Below are positions 1-7,108 of a stretch of DNA of 64,000 bases, piece after piece. The DNA lies in NCBI GenBank assembly GCA_964601325.1, contig CAZRNA010000003.1, positions 9,340 to 73,339 of the forward strand, given 5' to 3'. The stretch comes from CAVPLU01 sp964601325. Its GTDB lineage: Archaea > Thermoproteota > Bathyarchaeia > 40CM-2-53-6. Every line of letters starts with the position of its first letter. The stretch's first letter is position 1. The notes below the pieces were generated by a model that was not told the DNA's origin, ran no database searches, and was given only the letters and a program-made list of their open reading frames with translations. A program made the position numbers and the translations under genes.

Positions 1-1436
1 GAAGTCCATGCCGTTTCCGTTGTGATTGGTGGCAATGTTGTGCCAGAAGATGAAGTCGAACTGGTTGTTGTCGACATTGTCGGACTTGGCATTTCGTTGA
101 GCAAGATCGCTGCTGAGTAGGGAGGCAGTGTGACGCTCGTCACCGCTCGGTAGCTGACCTCACCCGTCGGGTTGCCAGATGGGGATACGGGTCCACCGCC
201 GCTGGTTTGTGCCAGGTAATAGGTTCCTCCTAGGTTGACTGTGATTGTTGTTCCGCTACTGTCCTGAGCATTGAGCAACACGAAGCCATTGTCAAATGTG
301 CGGCGATAGACGTGTTTCACCGGGTCGTACAGGTTAGCGATGTCCGAGCCTGCGCTCTGTGTGGGGGCGCCTATCGGAATATCATACTCTGGATACCATT
401 CCGGCCCTTCGCCCTGCATGATGTTCAGGAAGGTTTGAGTGCCTTTGACGAGCAGGTAGGTCCCTAGAACGAACGTGCGCTCCTGATCACCACTGACGTA
501 ACTTTGTCCAATGATTACTTTGTCTTGCACAACCAGTCCGAGAACTCGGTTCGTCTGCAGCTGCCAGTCGCTGTAAGGATACGGGCTTTGGTCTGCTTCT
601 ATGGCGAAGCCCTCTATCATCACCCCATCGGCTGGACTGTAGTCGGTGCGGTCACGGGAGTTGATCCAGTTCCCAACGTTTGGAAGGATGTAATAGCCTC
701 CGATCGGTTGGGTCTGCAACCAGGATAGCCAGTCCGAAATGCGGTTTGACCACGCGTTCTCAAAAGCCTCGTCCACGGCAGGCAAGCTAGGATCGTAGTG
801 GTCGTACCCCATATAGTTGGGCACACTGAGGCTGTCCATGAAAACGCCGTCATCATCGTTGACTTGAACTTGTCGTAGGACTTCGCCTTGCCAGTAGGTG
901 CGCCAACCGCTTTCATCTAGATTCATCAGGTACCAGCCCCAATCACAATTGTAGACGCGGTTCGCACTTCCCTCAGGGTAGCGATAGAACCAGTTTTCCT
1001 CAGCAGAGTTCGGATATTCGCGAACCCAATCATTGCCCTCGATGATAGCAAGCCAATCACCGGTTGGTTGACACCGGCTCTCAGGAGCACGATAACCTAG
1101 CCCCAATCCTAGCCGGTAATGCAAGATGACGAAGCTCGGGTTGATACCGCGTAGGCGATCAGCGTCGATTCGTAGCATTTTCTGTGTTCCGGCGTAGTGA
1201 GTGGCGGAGAAGCCCCACTGGTCGTCACTCATTCCCGCGGAAAGTTGATCACTGAAGATGTGGACGCCGCGCGTGGTATCAGGGAGCCGACGTGCAGAGA
1301 CGGCGGATAGATTGTCAAGGTCCCTGCGTGAGGTTTCATGAGCAAAGCTGCGGTCGTAGCTCCAAACGTAGGTCGGAAGTGTTAGCGCTAAGAGGATTAG
1401 AATGAATGTTGAGAACAGCAAAATCTTGGTCTTCAA
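1..1436 (-). CDS. Secreted glycosidase-like protein, C-terminus cut off by the window edge
   Basis: One reading frame stays open from a TTG at 1436 to the first base, about 478 codons, and no ATG lies near its start. The TTG follows an in-frame stop (1443-1445) by two codons. It begins with a signal-peptide-like segment (KTKILLF, then a run of Ile/Leu, then TLPTYVWSY). The body is rich in Trp, Tyr, Asp and Gly, with segments such as DDDGVFMDS, GGYYILPNVGNW and GVMIEGFAIE that resemble the strand-end acidic residues of TIM-barrel glycosidases of the GHL15/GH-like type. The visible end is a Ser/Thr/Pro linker (repeated TTSS-like residues), typical of surface-attached archaeal enzymes. Being secreted is well supported; glycosidase activity is an inference from fold-like motifs. 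The C-terminal anchor or further domains would lie outside the window. Confidence 0.6.
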   Translation of the reverse strand, partial: MKTKILLFSTFILILLALTLPTYVWSYDRSFAHETSRRDLDNLSAVSARRLPDTTRGVHIFSDQLSAGMSDDQWGFSATHYAGTQKMLRIDADRLRGINPSFVILHYRLGLGLGYRAPESRCQPTGDWLAIIEGNDWVREYPNSAEENWFYRYPEGSANRVYNCDWGWYLMNLDESGWRTYWQGEVLRQVQVNDDDGVFMDSLSVPNYMGYDHYDPSLPAVDEAFENAWSNRISDWLSWLQTQPIGGYYILPNVGNWINSRDRTDYSPADGVMIEGFAIEADQSPYPYSDWQLQTNRVLGLVVQDKVIIGQSYVSGDQERTFVLGTYLLVKGTQTFLNIMQGEGPEWYPEYDIPIGAPTQSAGSDIANLYDPVKHVYRRTFDNGFVLLNAQDSSGTTITVNLGGTYYLAQTSGGGPVSPSGNPTGEVSYRAVTSVTLPPYSAAILLNEMPSPTMSTTTSSTSSSGTTLPPITTETAWT

Positions 1437-2111
1437 TGAAGCTCACGTAGTTATGCACCTTTGGCAACATAACATTATGTCACCTGATCCCAAAGCAAGT
1501 GAGCGGCATCTATCCTATGATTCGATCAACGGGAGACATGAGGGCTCTCAACAGAAGGCTCGGGCCCGGGGGAACTCTGTACCGAAGGTTGAGGAAACCG
1601 ATTCTACTAGGCCAAGGTGGATGGCTTCTCGGTTTTGGGCCTGTACCGACCTTCTGTAGCGAGCATTTTGAGGGCTTCTAGTTCTCAAAAGTGACTTGCA
1701 TGATGAGTTCTGCGTTGGGGCTGCCAAGTCCGGCCCTATTCAATCAGTTCTTGGATGTGTTAAATGGTCTTGCTTTCTTCGTCTCTATTGAAATCCTGTG
1801 CGTCAGAGAGGCACTCAACTCTCATCTGTCAGGATCTGGTGTCGTTATTCATGAAAGATGAGATGCTTCGCGACTGGTGAGAGATCATTCAATGAGTGAA
1901 GGCTGTTGTAGCCCGAATGGGGGGTCGTGGGCGTAGGCCGCTGATGTGTGACTCAGCTGGGATTTCTGCTTGATTTCGTACGCTTCCTCATGCCTTGCTT
2001 TTTCTTCTGCCTTTTTCGCATACCATGGTCTGACTTGCTCAATTTGTGGGTCAAGCTACTATCTCCTGCAATTGCTGGCCGACATGTGTTGCCGCCTCTA
2101 CTTCAGGATAC
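1437..2111. other. Intergenic stretch without a convincing intact gene
   Basis: Short open frames here have poor composition. The exception is a minus-strand frame open from 2055 to its stop at 1885, 56 codons, reading a charged coding-like sequence (PWYAKKAEEKARHEEAYEI) but with no start codon after the upstream TAG at 2056-2058. It may be the tail of a lost gene. Around 1560-1670 there are inverted-repeat elements (two copies of a TGTACCGA-like sequence and an AGGCC/GGCCT pair) that could form RNA structure, but no known RNA family was recognised. Confidence 0.3.
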
Positions 2112-2378
2112 CTAGCGCCGACGTGGTTTCGGCTTAGGCTGGATTGAACTCGCTGGAGTCTTGGTTACTTCTCCGCGAGACGAGACGGTGGCTGCAAACT
2201 GCTCTTTCACGCCCGCCTCCGTGACGTAGGTTCCTTTGACTTTCCAAGCACCTTTTTCGTCCGGGCCTTCAGTTTCTTCCTCAGTGGTCAGAGAAACGAT
2301 CTTGCCGTGAAAAGTTCTTGTTCCGAGGAAGTATTTTCTTACTACGCTTCTTGCGTCCTCAGCGTTTCCTATTCGCAT
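2112..2378 (-). CDS. Small conserved-type hypothetical protein, basic C-terminus
   Basis: The protein has 88 residues from the ATG at 2378. An upstream in-frame GTG at 2417 would give 101 residues, but the ATG follows an AGGGG-like Shine-Dalgarno motif at good spacing and starts a natural domain (MRIGNAEDARSVVRKYFLG). The central part looks like alternating beta strands (FHGKIVSLTTEEE, WKVKGTYV, FAATVSSRG), and the tail is Pro/Lys/Arg-rich (KPKPRRR), suggesting nucleic-acid contact. The Ala/Val-rich opening helix ending in RKYF is seen in small uncharacterised archaeal proteins. No function is assigned. It stands alone, convergent with the TRAM gene's upstream region. Confidence 0.55.
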   Translation of the reverse strand: MRIGNAEDARSVVRKYFLGTRTFHGKIVSLTTEEETEGPDEKGAWKVKGTYVTEAGVKEQFAATVSSRGEVTKTPASSIQPKPKPRRR

Positions 2379-2640
2379 CTTCGCCCCTACTTTGAACAAG
2401 TGAATAGGTGAAGGCACAAGATATTAGAGCATCGACTGAGGCCGCAACTGGTGATGCGTTTCATTTCACCTCTCAGCATCTTCCGATGCTGAAATAGGCA
2501 GCGTTATTAGTGTCGGTGCCATGATGACCGAACAGGTTAGCTGTACGGGCTGAAGCCAAGCGTCCTACCGTAACCATCCGTGTCGGCGTCTAAGTTTTCT
2601 CCCGAAAAACTAGCTGAACGAAACGAACGAGGTGAAACGC

Positions 2641-2847
2641 ATGAGCTTTGAACGTTCCTTCAACAAGCCGGTTGAGGAAGGTAAGGAGTACGAGCTTGAG
2701 ATCAAAGAGACTAGCCGTCGAGGAGACGGAGTAGCTCGGATCGAGGGCTTCGTAGTCTTTGTTCCACAAACCAAACCTGGCGATAAAGTGAAGGTCAAGA
2801 TTAATTCTGTTGGTCCAAGATTCGCCACAGGCGAAGTCGTCCAATAG
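2641..2847 (+). CDS. TRAM-domain RNA-binding protein
   Basis: This is a stand-alone TRAM domain of 68 residues. TRAM is a small OB-like beta barrel that binds tRNA or structured RNA; free-standing archaeal copies are abundant and have been linked to RNA chaperone activity in cold-adapted species. Diagnostic stretches are VEEGKEYELEI, SRRGDGVARIEGFVVFVP, KPGDKVKVKI and PRFATGEVV. The ATG at 2641 is preferred over GTG 2632 because GAGGTG lies about seven bases before it. A strong stem-loop with a T tract follows directly after the stop, so this is probably a monocistronic, highly expressed gene. Confidence 0.9.
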   Translation: MSFERSFNKPVEEGKEYELEIKETSRRGDGVARIEGFVVFVPQTKPGDKVKVKINSVGPRFATGEVVQ

Positions 2848-2852
2848 AACCC

Positions 2853-2900
2853 CGGGAGGATTTCCTCCCGATTTCCCTTTTTCTCTTTTTTTCTCTTCTC
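2853..2900 (+). terminator. Stem-loop plus pyrimidine/T tract after the TRAM gene
   Basis: A perfect 8-bp inverted repeat (CGGGAGGA, 2-nt loop, TCCTCCCG at 2853-2870) starts six bases after the TRAM stop codon and is followed by a 30-base T/C-rich tract containing TTTTT and TTTTTTT. Archaeal termination depends mainly on the T tract, so this is a good terminator candidate. Confidence 0.75.
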
Positions 2901-2970
2901 TTGATGTTGACTTTCCGAATAGCAACCGCTATCTTAAGCTTGATCGGAGAAATTGCGCGTCGGGCTGAAC

Positions 2971-3342
2971 TCATGCTACTACTTCGAAGTAGTGGCGGTT
3001 TCCTTTCATATCTTCCTCGTAATCGTACTTCTTGCCCGTCTTTCGATCAACGTAGAGGCCTGAGCCGATGTGGTCTATCTGCATACCGTTGATTCGGGCC
3101 GTGTCATAATCGAGAATATTGATGTAGTTGCGGCCTTCCGTTGGCTTCCAATCCTGCATTGGTTGCGATTCGCTTGTCTCCAAGATCTGGAGAAAAGTCC
3201 GCGGTGAACTTGTTTCCTCATGGCCGTTGGGGCACTTGAATATCTTCGAGTCCATGAAGTCATTAAATTTCGTGTATGTCCCCGTGAATTGGAAGTTGGT
3301 GCCGCATTTTCGGCAAGTGCACACGAAAACTCGATCTGACAT
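2971..3342 (-). CDS. Zinc-ribbon-like hypothetical protein
   Basis: The protein has 123 residues. The N-terminus carries a probable zinc-binding knuckle set, CTCRKCG near residue 8 and CPNGH near residue 37, separated by a short beta-rich segment (FQFTGTYTKF). The rest is acidic and aromatic (NYINILDYDTARING, KKYDYEEDMKGN). Such a ribbon usually mediates protein or nucleic-acid contacts. No enzyme motif is visible. It is transcribed towards the TRAM terminator and appears to be a single gene. Confidence 0.65.
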   Translation of the reverse strand: MSDRVFVCTCRKCGTNFQFTGTYTKFNDFMDSKIFKCPNGHEETSSPRTFLQILETSESQPMQDWKPTEGRNYINILDYDTARINGMQIDHIGSGLYVDRKTGKKYDYEEDMKGNRHYFEVVA

Positions 3343-3972
3343 AGCCTACTACAGGACGCCCGCCTTATAGGTGTCCCTATAATTCAAGAATGATTGTTGG
3401 ATCGTTGACGATGCGAGGAACTGAAAAAAGGATCGGAGATGGGTTGCGTCACCGAATGAATTGCTTCCGTCGGCGGTCAATCTCTGCAGCTAGCAACTCA
3501 GGAGTGCGTCGCTGCGCCCAATAAATGCTCTTCAAACAACCTCACCGCCCCAGAATACCACATTCTTCCACGTATAAGGAGGATCAGATGCGACATATCA
3601 ACCGATAGCAAGCACTATCGAATCTAAACACCCTTGAGAGACTCGCATCCGCGAATTCACCGTAGCGACCACTTGCATATGAGAAGAGAATCCTGCTTGA
3701 ATCTGACAAGTCTAGGCGTCTGGCAAGAATCCTTAGGGATCAGTTTGAAACCCACGCTTGGGACCGTCAACTGGACACTTCTTGAGGCGACTTTTCTCCG
3801 ATTCAGGTTCTAGAGATGACTTGTGATACGTTTCACGGTTCCTTCCAATAACTCTCTCGTCGCTCATCATCTCCGCGTAGTCAGAAACGTAGAGACAGTT
3901 CGGATCATCTATCTTGAACTAGTATATGCGTTGTGGCATCCGCAAAGACAGTGGCGGAGCGGCTTGTAGGTC
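3343..3972. other. Intergenic stretch, nothing recognised
   Basis: No open frame of plausible composition and no tRNA-like clover-leaf was found. A 6-bp perfect inverted repeat (CGATAG, six-base loop, CTATCG) occurs near 3605. The region looks like non-coding or fully decayed DNA. Confidence 0.35.
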
Positions 3973-4326
3973 TCAGGGGTCGCGAACGAAATGGGGCATT
4001 TCCCGTGGGATTTCCAGAGAGAGTTCCATGAACCCCCGATATCTCTCATCCACATGCCATGGTGTTTGATAGATCAGTTTTCTGACGCCATTCTTCTCTA
4101 TTGTGTAGGCGTTTGCTTGGCGATTGTCCATCAGCTCTTTGAGTTTCGTGCGGGCTGGTTCAGGGTGACAAGCCCACAAATTGGTGCCGATCAGTTTTTC
4201 CCCGCCTTGGTCACGGAAGTCCTCAATGGCCTTATCGTTTAACTCGATGATGGTTCCAGTTGAGTCGCAGACAGTGATTGCGCCTGGGAATTCCTTTACC
4301 CATGTGTGACCTGAAGTCCCGCTCAT
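3973..4326 (-). CDS. Single PAS-domain protein
   Basis: The protein is about 117 residues from the ATG at 4326 (an in-frame TTG at 4335 adds three residues). It is essentially one PAS sensory fold: the FPGAITVCDSTGTIIELNDKA opening, GGEKLIGTNLWACHPEPA for the EF-loop helix region, and YQTPWHVDERYRGFMELSLEI for the last strands. PAS domains bind small ligands or cofactors or mediate dimerisation. There is no output domain, so it would have to act in trans. No kinase adjoins it; the nearest sensor kinase is about 3 kb away on the other strand. Confidence 0.75.
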   Translation of the reverse strand: MSGTSGHTWVKEFPGAITVCDSTGTIIELNDKAIEDFRDQGGEKLIGTNLWACHPEPARTKLKELMDNRQANAYTIEKNGVRKLIYQTPWHVDERYRGFMELSLEIPREMPHFVRDP

Positions 4327-4447
4327 TGATCTCAACCCATCCTAGGTGCAGTTCAGTTCTGAAGAACATTTACCGGTTATTTGGCTTCTGTGCAGGCCAT
4401 TGGACTCACCTATGAGAAGCGTCTAGCGTTGTGTTCTCTGCGCTGGC

Positions 4448-4999
4448 TCATCTGTGTAGCGTTTGTGTTGTGTGCGTTGTGGCGTGCACAACCCGTGCTG
4501 ACCCACTGAAGTCCTTTGATGACGACGATTCTGCTGATGTACACGGAGGAAGGCAGACTTGGTCGGCGTTGTCCAGTAACCGGATTAGTTCGTCAGCTAC
4601 TTCAGTCACGTCTGCCTTCTGGGACACTACCACCTTCGCGCAGCCGGCTTCTCTGGGCACTTCGATTTCATAGTGTGAGCCCTTATCCGTGACGGAGTAG
4701 CGGACGCCTCGAAGCAGGTCTGTCACTACGTACACGTCGCTGGTGCTATCTTTGAGTGTCTGCAATTCCATTTCGGTCACCTCGAAGGGAAGTCTGGCCA
4801 TTGGTTTGTTGGAGAGCCCCACTAACCATTGATTCCTCTGGAGTTGCTCGGCGGCCTCCGGTGGAGTCCAAGCCTTCGAACGGTCAAGCGTCATGTTCAA
4901 TGGAACCGCACGAATGAAACTCAGTTTGAACTCGTCGATCTTCGGCAGGTACGAGCCGACGATCCCGAGCTTACGGATCACGTTCGTTGCGATGCTCAT
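4448..4999 (-). CDS. Hypothetical protein divergent from the Bat-type regulator
   Basis: The protein has 183 residues and no recognised family. The middle has strand-like segments (DVYVVTDLLRGVRYSVTDKG, SHYEIEVPREA, AKVVVSQKA) followed by a helix (VTEVADELIRLLDNADQ). The last 35 residues are Ser/Thr/His-rich and low complexity and may be disordered. Its start at 4999 faces the regulator start at 5160, and the three spaced repeats lie between them, so both genes could share control. Both the function and the reality of the tail are uncertain. Confidence 0.5.
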   Translation of the reverse strand: MSIATNVIRKLGIVGSYLPKIDEFKLSFIRAVPLNMTLDRSKAWTPPEAAEQLQRNQWLVGLSNKPMARLPFEVTEMELQTLKDSTSDVYVVTDLLRGVRYSVTDKGSHYEIEVPREAGCAKVVVSQKADVTEVADELIRLLDNADQVCLPPCTSAESSSSKDFSGSARVVHATTHTTQTLHR

Positions 5000-5050
5000 T
5001 CACATCACCACGGGAAGCATACTACATCGAACTGACGGTTGTGTCTTCTA

Positions 5051-5112
5051 CCGTCGTATGATGGTGACTTTGAGTCGTCGTATGGTAAGATCGCGGTCCC
5101 GTCCTATGACGG
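5051..5112. promoter_or_regulatory. Three 24-bp-spaced repeats between divergent genes (putative operators)
   Basis: Copies start at 5051 (CCGTCGTATGATGG), 5075 (TCGTCGTATGGTAA) and 5099 (CCGTCCTATGACGG), exactly 24 bases apart. The third is a perfect 5-bp inverted repeat around CTAT and the first is nearly so. Position between a hypothetical gene and a DNA-binding regulator suggests autoregulation. Because 24 is also eight codons, a short coding repeat is an alternative, but the frame concerned runs out of frame with the regulator. Confidence 0.45.
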
Positions 5113-5159
5113 CACAGAACTTATCTTCCAAGAGCGTACCATGAAACTGATGTTCGGCA

Positions 5160-5891
5160 ATGTTCGAGGTTGCATTCAGGGTTCAGCACGACTGCCCATA
5201 CACCAGGTTCACCGTGAAGCACCCGGAAGTTCGAATAACTATGTGGTGCAACAATCGGATACATGTGATGGAGGTCGACGTGCCCGACATTGAGACTTTC
5301 ACGAGGATCGAACCAGACCTGAACGAACTTCTCCTTTGGAAGGGTGGAAAGATTCTGAAGAAGAACTTTCTTGCGGGGAACCTTCAGCTCATCGTCAGAT
5401 CCTGCAGCTGCAGCAAGATCCAAACCAACGTATTGTCAATTGTGGAGAGAAATTCCTGCTTATCGATTCCTCCTGAAGTCTACTACGAAGGCTGGGAGGA
5501 GTACAGAGTCGTAGGGTTCAGGGAGAGTGATTACAAGAAGATGTTTCAGGAACTGCACCGGATTGGCCAAGTGAAGATAATCCAGAAGAGGGTTGCTGCC
5601 GAGAAGAGCATCCGTGATACGTTCGTCGTCTCTCTGAACAGTGTCTTCTCGCAGCTAACAGAGAGACAGGTGAACTCCTTGATTGCAGCTCTGGAGGCTG
5701 GCTATTACCAGATCCCGAAGAAGGCGACGACAACGGAGATTGCTGGCAGACACAAGGTTCCTCGAACAACATACGAAGAACACCTCCGGAAGGCAGAGAG
5801 CAAAGTGGTCCAAGCCATCGCGCCATACGTTAGGCTTTACACGTCAGGCGTGAAACCGCTTGAGCAAGTGCTGCAAATCCCGACAAGGTGA
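5160..5891 (+). CDS. Bacterio-opsin activator (Bat)-type HTH transcription regulator
   Basis: The protein has 243 residues and matches the archaeal Bat-like layout: an N-terminal beta-rich ligand or partner module (VAFRVQHDCPYTRF, typical of the family start) and a C-terminal HTH_10 domain. The latter reads LTERQVNSLIAALEAGYY, then IPKKATTTEIAGRHKVPRTT and YEEHLRKAESKV (roughly residues 165-225), the standard signature of this helix-turn-helix. Members activate or repress metabolic and stress genes, usually with unknown ligands. The ATG at 5160 gives the family's normal N-terminus. Repeats at 5051-5112 immediately upstream may be its own binding sites. Confidence 0.88.
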   Translation: MFEVAFRVQHDCPYTRFTVKHPEVRITMWCNNRIHVMEVDVPDIETFTRIEPDLNELLLWKGGKILKKNFLAGNLQLIVRSCSCSKIQTNVLSIVERNSCLSIPPEVYYEGWEEYRVVGFRESDYKKMFQELHRIGQVKIIQKRVAAEKSIRDTFVVSLNSVFSQLTERQVNSLIAALEAGYYQIPKKATTTEIAGRHKVPRTTYEEHLRKAESKVVQAIAPYVRLYTSGVKPLEQVLQIPTR

Positions 5892-6257
5892 CAAACGGGT
5901 TCAAGGGCATGACTCGTCGTACCAGACGCTAGGATGGTCGTTCTGAGTCCCGGCCGGCGATCGAGCGGCGTGGTAAACACGGGCTGGGCGCGGGCTATCA
6001 GGTTCGCCCGTCTCTGTAGTCAGTTACCATGCCTGCCCCTAGAGGGGGGTGGTTCCTACGCGCTAGAGCATAGAAACCGGGCTGGTCTTGCGTGGGCTAC
6101 AGGCGCCTCTCGCTGTATCTCGATAAGCCTCAGACATCATCAGGGCGCATATGTCCGTAATCATCGCAGGTCCAGCAGGCGGCGTCGTAAGCAGCTACTG
6201 ACAGATACGCAAGACTGCAGCGATGTGGCATCTGACGGCTGTACGGCATGCGCGCAC
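5892..6257. other. G+C-rich stretch between convergent genes, possible structured RNA
   Basis: It contains no credible open frame. It is visibly richer in G/C than its flanks and full of complementary segments: CGGGC/GCCCG near 5989-6010, ACCA...CCCCT...AGGGG...TGGT at 6027-6052, and GGCGC/GCGCC. It might encode a non-coding RNA on either strand. Motifs of SRP RNA (GGAAG...AGCAGC) and RNase P RNA (GGAAAGTCC) were looked for and not found, so the family is unknown. Confidence 0.3.
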
Positions 6258-6623
6258 TTACTGCTTCAAGTCTAGTAACCTGTTGAGTCGTTCGTAGATT
6301 GGTCTAGCGAAAGTTCCCGCTTCCAGGCTCATGACGATCACATACTCCGGCGTCTTGAAAAGCATCAGGGTGAGCGTCTGAAAGCATAGTAGCGAGTACC
6401 TGATCGTGCCGATATGATCCTTCAGTTTGTCGGCGATTCCGAGTATGATCTCCGGGAGGAATTGGATGAACTCTCTGTCTTGCTCGCCTGGTGTGATTGA
6501 CTTGACGCCTTCCCTCATGCGTGATTCCTTGATCTCGTAGTCTGGTCCGGGGCTAACTATGCCGACGTATCGTATGTTCTTGTCAACTGAGAATATCGTT
6601 TCGACTAGCTGCGTTGGCTCCAT
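6258..6623 (-). CDS. DUF6659-type small protein
   Basis: The protein has 121 residues. The opening (TQLVETIFSVDKNIRYVGIVSP) and the block LPEIILGIADKLKDHIGTIRYSLLCFQTLTLMLFKT match the small roadblock/profilin-like proteins that are expanded in Nitrososphaeria and their relatives and annotated as DUF6659. The fold is expected to be one alpha-beta sheet domain that may bind GTPases or sense signals; biochemical function is unknown. The C-terminal helix (ARPIYERLNRLLDLKQ) completes the fold. It is a single gene, divergent from the signalling cassette. Confidence 0.72.
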   Translation of the reverse strand: MEPTQLVETIFSVDKNIRYVGIVSPGPDYEIKESRMREGVKSITPGEQDREFIQFLPEIILGIADKLKDHIGTIRYSLLCFQTLTLMLFKTPEYVIVMSLEAGTFARPIYERLNRLLDLKQ

Positions 6624-6768
6624 GATTAGAAGGATGGTCGAAGCACAATAAAAACGAAGCCGTAGCCCTCAGTTTGAGAAGGTGAATCTCAGGGTTCTAA
6701 GGGTCAACCGACAAGACTAATCGTGTCGCAGACGGGATGTTTAAGCTAGACTTGCGCCCACGCTAGAT

Positions 6769-7104
6769 TTGAGCCGGGTTTATGGTTTGGCCTCTTCTCG
6801 CGACGTGGCGGGTAACCTAGTTCTGGCTGTTGACGAGGCGCTGCTGGTTCCCGGTGAGATTGTGAAGACGGCTATCTACGAGCGTGTCGAGCGGAGCTAC
6901 CAGCTTAGGCGAGAGGAGATCCCTGAGAAACTTGAGACCTTCCACCGAGCGCTACGGGACTTGCTTGGTGAAGGCGGCAAGGTGATGGAGATGCTGATCG
7001 TGAGAAACCTCTATCGCCGTCTTGGATTGAGCTTCGAAAAACATGACGGGCGGACGCTAGTCGATTATGTGAATCATGCGAAAACATCTGCGGGAGGTCA
7101 TTGA
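6769..7104 (+). CDS. NitrOD5-like output-domain protein
   Basis: The protein is about 111 residues from a TTG; a slightly later start cannot be excluded. The sequence LVLAVDEALLVPGEIVKTAIYERVERSYQLRREEIPEKLETFHRALRDLLGEGGKVMEMLIVRNLYRRLGL is characteristic of the archaeal output domain described as NitrOD5, found in Nitrososphaeria next to or fused with sensory proteins. The stop overlaps the region carrying the kinase ribosome site, and the next ATG is four bases after the stop, so it is translationally coupled to the kinase. It is likely the effector or adaptor of this two-component cassette; the mechanism is unknown. Confidence 0.75.
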   Translation: MSRVYGLASSRDVAGNLVLAVDEALLVPGEIVKTAIYERVERSYQLRREEIPEKLETFHRALRDLLGEGGKVMEMLIVRNLYRRLGLSFEKHDGRTLVDYVNHAKTSAGGH

Positions 7105-7108
7105 AGAA

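Noticed and set aside
1402..1681. Overlapping plus-strand open frames of 60-85 codons
   Set aside because: Composition is poor, they overlap the start of the glycosidase gene on the other strand, and no motif is visible.
5892..6257. SRP RNA or RNase P RNA
   Set aside because: Searched for GGAAG/AGCAGC and GGAAAGTCC-type cores on both strands; only loose similarity (CTGTAGTC) was found.
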